A stretch of DNA of 6,241 bases from an uncultured Erysipelotrichaceae bacterium (GTDB taxonomy: Bacteria; Bacillota_I; Bacilli_A; Acholeplasmatales; Anaeroplasmataceae): the NCBI GenBank assembly GCA_902796895.1, contig CADBQV010000039.1:1-6241 (forward strand). Reading direction: 5' to 3'. Under the pieces are notes generated by a model that saw only the letters and a program-made list of their open reading frames with translations, had not been told where the DNA came from and searched no databases. Below are positions 1 to 5,508 of this stretch, in pieces. How positions within the stretch are numbered: position 1 is the stretch's first letter; every line of letters begins with the position of its first letter. Made by a program: the position numbers and the translations under genes.

Positions 1-281
1 CATTCGCAGAAGAAAAAGATATTACAATTATGCTAAAGGTTAGTGGATATGTAAATCAAATTGATGGCTTCTTTGGATTTAATTTCTATGATGCAGATAA
101 CAAGGATGAAGAAGTAGTTATTGATTATGCATCTAGAATTAATGTTAAAGTAGATATAAGCAATAGAAATTCAGTTTATAATGCTGGTGTATTGTTATCA
201 GCAATTGGTGATAATCCAGAAGAATTATTAGCTATGGATACACATATTTTAGCAGATAATTTAAAATATACTAAAGAATAA
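1..281 (+). CDS. C-terminal end of an unrecognised protein (5' partial)
   Basis: I do not recognise this protein. The frame is open from the left edge (first full codon at 3) to a TAA at 279-281, giving 92 visible residues. An ATG at 30 exists, but no convincing Shine-Dalgarno site precedes it and the frame is open upstream, so it is probably an internal methionine of a longer protein. The visible part is acidic, has no cysteine and no hydrophobic membrane stretch, so a soluble protein or domain is likely. The first half looks strand-rich (a G-Y-V-N / G-F-F-G-F-N-F pattern) and the last 35 residues look helical (LLSAIGDNPEELLAMDTHIL). The stop lies 8 nt before a strong hairpin terminator, so the transcript ends here. 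The base composition matches the neighbours. Function cannot be assigned from this fragment. Confidence 0.7.
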   Translation, partial: FAEEKDITIMLKVSGYVNQIDGFFGFNFYDADNKDEEVVIDYASRINVKVDISNRNSVYNAGVLLSAIGDNPEELLAMDTHILADNLKYTKE

Positions 282-289
282 AAAATAAT

Positions 290-317
290 GGGTCGCAATC
301 GCGACCCTTTGTTTTTT
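290..317. terminator. Bidirectional intrinsic terminator between convergent genes
   Basis: A perfect 7-bp GC-rich stem, GGGTCGC (290-296) and GCGACCC (301-307), encloses an AATC loop. It is followed on the + strand by TTTGTTTTTT (308-317). On the - strand the same stem is followed by ATTATTTTTT, from the A-rich stretch at 280-289. It can therefore end transcription of the gene ending at 281 and of the - strand gene whose stop is at 316-318. The stem stands out as GC-rich in very AT-rich DNA. Confidence 0.92.
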
Positions 318-1101
318 ATATAATTGTTGTATCACTATTTACATATTCATCATATGTATATTCAATAATATAAATTTGTTCTTTTACTCCATCCTTTGGA
401 TAGAAAAATTGAATGAATAAATAAGCATTTGGATTATCTACACTAACTTTAACAGGCCATGTATTAGCTGTTGCAGGGAATGTTTGATTTTTTGCTTTAT
501 CATCTGATGAAATATTTCCATTAATTGTATATGATGATTCACTTGGTTGATCTTTTGAAGATTCAGCTGATTTAACATATTTGTTACTAAATGGTCTTAT
601 TGTATCACTTGAATAATTACAATATCCAATCCATTCAGGTGTTGCTAAGCATACAGCCATTCTTATTGTTTGAGTATTGTTTATTGCAACTTCTCCATCA
701 TAATTAATTCCTAAGAAGTGATCTCCAAATAATTCAGTTGTTTTATCAGTCCAATACATTGATAATTTAAATGATACTGAAGGATTTTTTGTTGCATCAT
801 GTGAATCCTTTTTCATGGAATATGAAGTAGCTCTAAAATTTAAATCTAATACATCAAAATCTTTAGCTTTAATTCTTTGAACATTTCTTTCTTTTGTTTG
901 TTCAATTTTATAATTATCACTTTCAGGTAATGAGCTTTCAAAAGCTGTAACGTGATTACTATTATATACACCTATATATGATGAAGGTATATATATTGCG
1001 AAAAATATAATTACAATTGCCAAAATAATTATAATTAAAGATAGTGGATTACGACCAAATTTAAACTTTTTAGTCGAATTATCATTGTTATTCTTAGCCA
1101 T
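316..1101 (-). CDS. Unrecognised single-pass membrane protein with an extracytoplasmic domain
   Basis: I do not recognise the family. The 261-residue product starts with a polar, basic cytoplasmic tail (residues 1-19, ending K-F-K-F-G-R-N-P), then one strongly hydrophobic segment (about 20-38, rich in Ile and Leu), then about 220 residues expected outside by the positive-inside rule. There is no lipobox cysteine and no clear signal-peptidase site, so a stable N-terminal anchor is more likely than a secreted form. The outer part alternates hydrophobic and polar residues as a beta-rich domain would, and is interrupted by a Ser/Asp/Lys-rich stretch at about 177-206. It has two cysteines only, C151 and C161, which could form a disulfide. 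The start is supported by AGGAG at 1110-1114, 8 nt upstream. It is transcribed from its own promoter, divergently from rny, and ends at the shared hairpin. Codon use is like its neighbours. It is a confident gene of unknown function. Confidence 0.85.
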   Translation of the reverse strand: MAKNNNDNSTKKFKFGRNPLSLIIIILAIVIIFFAIYIPSSYIGVYNSNHVTAFESSLPESDNYKIEQTKERNVQRIKAKDFDVLDLNFRATSYSMKKDSHDATKNPSVSFKLSMYWTDKTTELFGDHFLGINYDGEVAINNTQTIRMAVCLATPEWIGYCNYSSDTIRPFSNKYVKSAESSKDQPSESSYTINGNISSDDKAKNQTFPATANTWPVKVSVDNPNAYLFIQFFYPKDGVKEQIYIIEYTYDEYVNSDTTII

Positions 1102-1130
1102 AAATACATCTCCTAAAATAAACTATTTAT

Positions 1131-1159
1131 ATTATAGCAAAAAATATAAAATAAATACA
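1131..1159 (-). promoter_or_regulatory. Extended -10 promoter of the - strand membrane-protein gene
   Basis: Read on the - strand, 1139-1131 gives TGCTATAAT, a perfect TATAAT with the extended TG-N motif one base upstream. The -35 region 17 bp further upstream (1154-1159, TGTATT) matches consensus poorly, which is common when an extended -10 is present. The expected start is about 6-8 nt downstream, near 1124, leaving a short leader with AGGAG at 1110-1114 before the ATG at 1101. Confidence 0.7.
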
Positions 1160-1192
1160 TAAATTTATTATTTTTTTTATTAAATTAATTGG

Positions 1193-1212
1193 CTCTTAAG
1201 GTTGACTAAGAG
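1193..1212. repeat. Inverted repeat over the rny -35 box (possible operator)
   Basis: CTCTTA (1193-1198) and TAAGAG (1207-1212) are perfect inverted half-sites separated by 8 bp, with the second half-site starting at the last base of the -35 hexamer. A dimeric regulator bound here would block RNA polymerase. It lies upstream of the expected transcription start, so it would act as DNA and not as RNA. Six-base half-sites in AT-rich DNA can arise by chance, so the operator role is only inferred. Confidence 0.3.
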
Positions 1213-1230
1213 TGACTTTATTAGTATAAT
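1202..1230 (+). promoter_or_regulatory. Housekeeping (sigma-A type) promoter of rny
   Basis: TTGACT at 1202-1207 and a perfect TATAAT at 1225-1230 are separated by exactly 17 bp, matching the vegetative consensus in 11 of 12 positions. A run of T and A tracts upstream (about 1165-1190) resembles an UP element and may raise strength. The expected transcription start is near 1236-1238. A 6-bp inverted repeat (1193-1212) overlaps the -35 box. No other promoter this good is visible before miaB or ymcA, so it probably serves the whole cluster apart from transcripts stopped after rny. Confidence 0.88.
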
Positions 1231-1236
1231 AAAAAT

Positions 1237-1254
1237 GGATTTTTGAAAAAGTCC
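1237..1254 (+). promoter_or_regulatory. Stem-loop at the 5' end of the rny leader
   Basis: GGATTTTT (1237-1244) can pair with AAAAGTCC (1247-1254). The stem is seven or eight pairs including one G-U, around a very small loop. The predicted transcription start is at about 1236-1238, so the mRNA would begin almost directly with this helix. A second, AU-only helix can form immediately after it, CTTATT (1254-1259) with AATAAG (1264-1269), sharing one base with the first and ending 1 nt before the core AGGAGG. In Bacillota a 5'-terminal stem is known to protect transcripts from pyrophosphohydrolase and RNase J attack. That it does so here is inference. Confidence 0.45.
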
Positions 1255-1287
1255 TTATTATAAAATAAGAGGAGGCAAACTATATAT

Positions 1288-2859
1288 ATGGGTGATATTA
1301 ATATATGGTTAGCAATCGGTCTTATTGTTTTGGCATTAATTATTGGCGTTGTAGTTGGATATTTAGTAAGAGTAAAAATGAAAGATAAATCTCTTGCTGC
1401 TGCAAAAAGTGAAGCAGAAAAAATAATATCTAATGCAGAAGCTGAAGCTGAAAAGAAAAAGAAAGAATCAATTAACGAAGCAAGAAATGAAATTGCAAGC
1501 TTAAAAAAAGAAGCTGAAGATGATGTTAAGGAAAGAAAGAATGTTGTCGTTGAACTTGAAAATAAATTAAGTCAACGTGAGGATACATTGGATCGTCGTA
1601 GTCAAAATTTAGATAGACGTGAGGAATTACTTAACTCAAAAGAACAAAAAATTGATGAAAAGAAAGCAGAATTAGAACAACAAAATAATAAGATCGAGGC
1701 GACATTAAAGCTTCAAGAGCAAAAATTAGTTGAAATTGCAGGCTTGAAGAGAGAAGAAGCTAGAAAGATTATCATGGATTCTGTTCAAGAAAGTATGAAG
1801 CAAGAAATTGCTACATACATTAAAGATGAGGAAGAAAAGGCTAAGATTGAAGTTAAGAATAAAGCTAAAAATGCTTTAGCATTAGCTATTCAAAAATATG
1901 CTGGTGAAACTGCTGGTGAAACAACAGTTACTACAGTTGCTCTTCCTGCAGAAGAAATGAAAGGTAGAATAATCGGTCGTGAAGGAAGAAACATTAGAGC
2001 TATTGAATCACTTACTGGTGTTGATTTAATTATTGATGATACTCCTGAGGCAGTAGTATTATCTGGTTTTGATCCAGTAAGAAGAGAAATTGCTAAAAAG
2101 TCTCTTGAAATTTTAGTTTCTGATGGTAGAATTCATCCAGGTAGAATCGAAGAAGTAGTTGAACGCTGCCGTGGTGAAGTTGAAATGACAATGCGTGAAA
2201 TGGGAGAAGACGCTATATTTAAAACTGGTATTGGTAAAATACACCCAGATTTAGTTAAATTATTAGGTAGACTTCATTTCCGTACAAGTTATGGTCAAAA
2301 CGTTTTAAAGCATTCTATTGAAACAGCTATGATTGCTGGAAAGCTAGCTGTTGAAATTGGTGAAAACGAAATTCTTGCAAGACGTGCAGGCCTACTTCAT
2401 GATATTGGTAAAGCATGTGATCATGAAATTGAAGGTAGTCATGTTGAAATTGGTGTTGAATTAGCTAATAAATATCATGAACCAAAAGAAGTTGTTGATG
2501 CTATCGCATCTCATCATGAGGATGTAGCACCAAAAACAATTATTGCTGTATTAGTTGCTGCTGCTGATGCCTTATCTAGTGCTAGACCTGGTGCTAGATC
2601 TGATTCATTAGAAAATTATACTAAGCGTCTAGAAAACCTAGAAGCAATTTCTAATAACATTAAAGGTGTTAAGCAAAGTTTCGCAATTCAAGCTGGTAGA
2701 GAAGTTAGAGTTATTGTTAACCCTGATGAGGTTGATGACCTATCAACATTCTCTATTGCTAGACAAATTAAAGAAGAAATTGAAGAAAAACTTCAATATC
2801 CAGGAACAATTACTGTTACTGTAATTCGTGAAACTAGAGCTACTGACGTTGCTAAATAA
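1288..2859 (+). CDS. rny: Ribonuclease Y, membrane-anchored endoribonuclease
   Basis: RNase Y initiates mRNA turnover and processing by endonucleolytic cleavage of single-stranded, often 5'-monophosphorylated RNA, working at the inner face of the membrane. All family parts are present in order. There is an N-terminal membrane segment (about 6-28), then a long charged coiled coil (about 33-200, with Glu/Lys heptads). A KH RNA-binding domain (about 213-275) has its GxxG loop at G230-R-E-G233. The HD domain (about 335-430) has the signature LLHDIGKA with H371-D372, and H342, H409/H410 and D427 as further likely metal ligands. The 523 residues match the usual length (about 520). AGGAGG at 1270-1275 lies 12 nt before the ATG, slightly long but with no better start. 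It is first in the cluster, with its own strong promoter and a structured leader. ymdB follows after 50 nt and a weak terminator, so rny-only and longer transcripts are both likely. No key residue is missing. Confidence 0.98.
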   Translation: MGDINIWLAIGLIVLALIIGVVVGYLVRVKMKDKSLAAAKSEAEKIISNAEAEAEKKKKESINEARNEIASLKKEAEDDVKERKNVVVELENKLSQREDTLDRRSQNLDRREELLNSKEQKIDEKKAELEQQNNKIEATLKLQEQKLVEIAGLKREEARKIIMDSVQESMKQEIATYIKDEEEKAKIEVKNKAKNALALAIQKYAGETAGETTVTTVALPAEEMKGRIIGREGRNIRAIESLTGVDLIIDDTPEAVVLSGFDPVRREIAKKSLEILVSDGRIHPGRIEEVVERCRGEVEMTMREMGEDAIFKTGIGKIHPDLVKLLGRLHFRTSYGQNVLKHSIETAMIAGKLAVEIGENEILARRAGLLHDIGKACDHEIEGSHVEIGVELANKYHEPKEVVDAIASHHEDVAPKTIIAVLVAAADALSSARPGARSDSLENYTKRLENLEAISNNIKGVKQSFAIQAGREVRVIVNPDEVDDLSTFSIARQIKEEIEEKLQYPGTITVTVIRETRATDVAK

Positions 2860-2861
2860 TT

Positions 2862-2890
2862 AGGAGTGGTAATGCCACTCCTCTTATTTT
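2862..2890 (+). terminator. Weak intrinsic terminator / attenuator after rny
   Basis: AGGAGTGG (2862-2869) and CCACTCCT (2875-2882) form a perfect 8-bp stem with a TAATG loop, only 2 nt after the rny stop codon. The following tract, CTTATTTT (2883-2890), is interrupted at its 5' end, so termination is probably partial and lets some polymerase continue into ymdB. No separate promoter for ymdB is visible. The descending arm overlaps a segment that can instead pair with the ymdB Shine-Dalgarno site. Confidence 0.7.
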
Positions 2891-2903
2891 CTATTAAAGA
2901 GGT
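2880..2903 (+). promoter_or_regulatory. Possible helix sequestering the ymdB ribosome-binding site
   Basis: The ymdB Shine-Dalgarno sequence AAGAGGT (2897-2903) sits 6 nt before the ATG at 2910. CCTCTT at 2880-2885 is perfectly complementary to AAGAGG at 2897-2902, with an 11-nt loop. This helix shares bases 2880-2882 with the terminator stem at 2862-2882, so the two structures compete. The pairing is visible in the sequence; a regulatory switch is inferred, and the 6-bp helix is modest. Confidence 0.35.
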
Positions 2904-2909
2904 AAAAAT

Positions 2910-3689
2910 ATGAGAATACTATATTTAGGAGACATTGTTGGTGAAATTACTTTAAAGTGTCTTAAGGAAAATCTAAATACACTTAAAAATGATTTAAAAT
3001 GTAATATGGTTTTTGTTAATGCAGAAAATCTTACTCAAGGAAAAGGATTAATCTATAAGCATTATAAAGCATTAAAGGAACTAGGAATTAGTGCTATATC
3101 AATGGGTAATCATACATTTTCTAAAAAAGAAATAAAAGATTATATTAATAATGAAGATGTAACAATTGTAAGACCTGCAAACTTAAATACTGAATATGGA
3201 AAAGAAATATTATATGTAAAATATAATGATAAAACAATTGCTTTAGTTAATATGCTAGGTAGAGTATATTCAAATACACCTCTTGATTGTCCATTTAAAA
3301 CTATGGAGCGTCTTTTAAAAGAAATTAAAGCTGATTATATTTTTGTTGATTTCCATGGTGATGCAACAAGTGAAAAGAAAGCATTCTTTTATGAATTTGC
3401 AGGAAGAGTAGATGCTATTGTAGGTAGCCATACTCATGTTCAAACATCAGATGAAGAAACATATAATAAAACAAGCTATATTACTGATATGGGAATGTGT
3501 GGACCACACTTATCAGTAATTGGCGATGATAAAGATATGGTAATTAAAAGATTTAAAACTGGTGTATTTGAACCACTATTTGTATCAACTGACAATACTA
3601 TAGATATTAATGGTGTTGTAATAGATATAAATGGAGAGGTAAGAAAAATAGAAAGAATTAGTAAAAAATATAAAATTAATGTTGATTAA
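2910..3689 (+). CDS. ymdB: YmdB-family metallophosphoesterase (TIGR00282)
   Basis: This is a calcineurin-like cytoplasmic phosphoesterase with a two-metal centre. In B. subtilis YmdB hydrolyses 2',3'- and 3',5'-cyclic nucleotides and influences biofilm and motility decisions. The expected ligands are visible: D8 in the opening LGDIVG motif, E39-N40 in NAEN, N67-H68 in GNHTF, H149 in DFHGDATSEK, and H174 and H176 in GSHTHVQT. The product is 259 residues, close to the B. subtilis protein (about 264), so it looks complete and active. The start has a good Shine-Dalgarno (AAGAGGT at 2897-2903). It lies directly after rny as in Bacillus, which supports the orthology. miaB follows after 38 nt without a terminator. 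The physiological substrate in this organism is unknown. Given the neighbour, a cyclic-phosphate product of RNA decay is possible, but that is inference. Confidence 0.95.
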   Translation: MRILYLGDIVGEITLKCLKENLNTLKNDLKCNMVFVNAENLTQGKGLIYKHYKALKELGISAISMGNHTFSKKEIKDYINNEDVTIVRPANLNTEYGKEILYVKYNDKTIALVNMLGRVYSNTPLDCPFKTMERLLKEIKADYIFVDFHGDATSEKKAFFYEFAGRVDAIVGSHTHVQTSDEETYNKTSYITDMGMCGPHLSVIGDDKDMVIKRFKTGVFEPLFVSTDNTIDINGVVIDINGEVRKIERISKKYKINVD

Positions 3690-3727
3690 TTTTAAAAAAG
3701 ATAGTTAAATATTTTTGGTGATTAATA

Positions 3728-5164
3728 ATGAAAAATGACGCAAAATTTCAAATGCCTTCTTTAAAAGAAGCTAAATTAAGAAGAAATTTAAATATTGAAA
3801 CAATTAGATATAAAACAAATAATAAATATCAAAATATTGGCTATGGCAAAACATATTCAATATTTACATATGGATGCCAAGGTAATGAAGCAGACAGTGA
3901 AATTATGGCAGGTATTTTAGAGGATATTGGATACACTAAATCAGCTGATCCATATGATGCTAATTTAATTTTACTTAATACTTGCTGTATAAGAGAAAAT
4001 GCTGAACAAAGAATTTGGGGTGTCCTAGGCCAATTAAAAGGTAAAAAAAGAGAAAAAAAGGATATGCTAGTTGGTATTTGTGGATGTATGCCACAAGAAG
4101 AATCAGCTACTAAAAAGATCATTGAATCATATGATGTAGATATTATTTTTGGTACTCATAATCGTCATCATTTACCTGAATTAATTTATAATGCATATAA
4201 TTCAAATGGTAAGGTTGTTGAAGTAATATCAAGTGAAGGTAATATTGTTGAAGATACTCCAAAGGTAAGAGAATCTAAGCATAAGGCTTGGGTAAATATT
4301 ATGTTTGGTTGTGATGAATTCTGTACTTATTGTATTGTTCCATATACAAGAGGTAGAGAAAGATCAAGAAATAAAGATGATATCATTAATGAAGTTAAAG
4401 AACTAGTTAAAGAAGGATATAAGGAAGTAACATTACTTGGTCAAAATGTTAATGCTTATGGAAAAGATTTAGGTATAGATTATACATTTGGTGATTTATT
4501 ATATGACCTAGATAAAACAGGCATTGAAAGAATTAGATATACAACAAGCCATCCAAGAGACCTAGATTTAAAGACTATGGAGGCTATGAGAGATTGTAAG
4601 AGTGTTATGCCTCACCTACATTTACCTGTTCAATCTGGTGATAATCAAATTTTAAAAATAATGAATAGAAAATATACATATGAAGAATATGTGTCTAAAA
4701 TTAATAAATTAAAAGAATTAGTTCCTAATATTTCAATTACAACAGATATTATTGTAGGATTTCCAAATGAAACTGAAGAACAATTTCAAAATACATTGAA
4801 ATTAGTTGATGAGGTTAAATTTGAAGGAGCATTTACATTTATTTATTCTCCAAGAGAAGGAACACCTGCAGCTAAGATGCCAGATAGCATTTCTATGGAA
4901 GAAAAGCATGATAGATTAAATAGATTAATTGAAAAGACTAATGCTGGTTATCTAGAAGGACATAAGAGATTTGTTGGTAAAAAAGTAAAAGTATTAGTTG
5001 ATGGTGTATCTAAAAATGGTTCTGATATGATGTGTGGATATTCAGAAAATTTAAAGCTTACTCATTTTAAATCAACTGATCAATCATTAATTGGTAAAAT
5101 TGTAGAAGTAGAAGTTACAGAAGCTAAAACTTGGTTTATGATTGGAAATTTAGTAAATGATTAA
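3728..5164 (+). CDS. miaB: tRNA-2-methylthio-N6-dimethylallyladenosine synthase (MiaB)
   Basis: MiaB is a radical-SAM methylthiotransferase that adds a 2-methylthio group to N6-isopentenyladenosine at position 37 of tRNAs reading UNN codons, which stabilises codon-anticodon pairing. Residues 1-40 are a polar N-terminal extension typical of Bacillota MiaB. The UPF0004 domain (about 42-150) carries C50 in YGCQGNEADSE, C86 in NTCCIRENAEQR and C120 in GICGCMPQ, the ligands of the auxiliary [4Fe-4S] cluster. The radical-SAM core (about 185-410) has C195-x3-C199-x2-C202 in FGCDEFCTYCIVPYTRGRE. A TRAM domain (about 411-474) should bind tRNA. At 478 residues it is full length. NTCCIRENAEQR and LPVQSGD favour MiaB over the relatives MtaB and RimO. 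GGTGAT at 3717-3722 lies 5 nt before the ATG. Its substrate needs MiaA, which is not in this window. The 3' end overlaps the next gene by 8 nt, indicating coupled translation. Confidence 0.97.
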   Translation: MKNDAKFQMPSLKEAKLRRNLNIETIRYKTNNKYQNIGYGKTYSIFTYGCQGNEADSEIMAGILEDIGYTKSADPYDANLILLNTCCIRENAEQRIWGVLGQLKGKKREKKDMLVGICGCMPQEESATKKIIESYDVDIIFGTHNRHHLPELIYNAYNSNGKVVEVISSEGNIVEDTPKVRESKHKAWVNIMFGCDEFCTYCIVPYTRGRERSRNKDDIINEVKELVKEGYKEVTLLGQNVNAYGKDLGIDYTFGDLLYDLDKTGIERIRYTTSHPRDLDLKTMEAMRDCKSVMPHLHLPVQSGDNQILKIMNRKYTYEEYVSKINKLKELVPNISITTDIIVGFPNETEEQFQNTLKLVDEVKFEGAFTFIYSPREGTPAAKMPDSISMEEKHDRLNRLIEKTNAGYLEGHKRFVGKKVKVLVDGVSKNGSDMMCGYSENLKLTHFKSTDQSLIGKIVEVEVTEAKTWFMIGNLVND

Positions 5165-5486
5165 AGATGAAATAATTGCTTATTTTAATTCTTTAGATGA
5201 AGTAAAAAGAATAAAAGAATTAGAACCATTTATTGATTCTAATCCTTTTATAAATGAAAAATTAAAAAGCTTAAATATTATTAAAAAAAAGATGACTAAT
5301 TCAAAAGAATTTAATTTAGTAAATCAATATAAAATTGATAAATTAGAATATGAGAATATAAAAAAAGAATTATTTGAATATCCATTTGTAGAAGAATATA
5401 TTGAATTACTTGAAATAGTAGATTTTAAATTAGTTAATATGATTAATAATATAGAATCAGATTTAAATAGGATTATAAATGATTAA
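5157..5486 (+). CDS. ymcA: YlbF/YmcA-family protein, probable RicA
   Basis: This small helical protein (109 residues) belongs with the YlbF/YmcA family. In B. subtilis RicA (YmcA) forms a complex with RicF (YlbF) and RicT (YaaT), which binds RNase Y and steers maturation of certain operon mRNAs. The assignment rests on position directly after miaB, as in Bacillus, on size, and on the family pattern in the C-terminal half (K-K-E-L-F-E-Y-P-F-V-E-E-Y at about 69-81, comparable to the Bacillus E-L-E-E-I-P-V-I-Q-E-F). The fold should be three long helices (about 12-24, 30-72 and 76-106). The ATG overlaps the miaB stop (ATGATTAA) and has only a weak GGA upstream, so translation probably depends on ribosomes finishing miaB. 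It contains no cysteine, and it stops about 35 residues earlier than B. subtilis RicA, whose tail supplies Fe-S ligands. The family call is good; equivalence to RicA, as opposed to another YlbF paralogue, is less sure. Confidence 0.82.
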   Translation: MIKDEIIAYFNSLDEVKRIKELEPFIDSNPFINEKLKSLNIIKKKMTNSKEFNLVNQYKIDKLEYENIKKELFEYPFVEEYIELLEIVDFKLVNMINNIESDLNRIIND

Positions 5487-5508
5487 AGAGGACTTAAAGT
5501 CCTCTTTT
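5485..5508. terminator. Shared terminator between ymcA and the convergent GGDEF gene
   Basis: AAAGAGGACT (5485-5494) and AGTCCTCTTT (5498-5507) form a perfect 10-bp stem with a TAA loop, followed on the + strand by T-AA-TTTTT. The base of the stem overlaps the TAA of ymcA (5484-5486) on one side and the TAA of the - strand gene (5507-5509) on the other. The whole 20-bp intergenic space is therefore hairpin. On the - strand the run after the stem is less uniform (TTTAATCATTT), so termination in that direction may be weaker. Confidence 0.88.

Noticed and set aside
30..281. Calling a complete 83-residue gene starting at the ATG at 30
   Set aside because: The frame is open to the window edge and there is no good Shine-Dalgarno before position 30, so a 5'-truncated longer gene is more likely.
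3682..3710. A possible promoter for miaB: TTGATT, 17 bp, TTAAAT
   Set aside because: Each hexamer matches consensus at only four of six positions, which is expected by chance in DNA this AT-rich. The short gap after ymdB fits readthrough.
3841..4122. A 93-codon open frame on the - strand inside miaB
   Set aside because: It lies fully antisense to the conserved UPF0004 region of miaB, has no family resemblance and no ribosome-binding site I can see. It is a shadow of the real gene.
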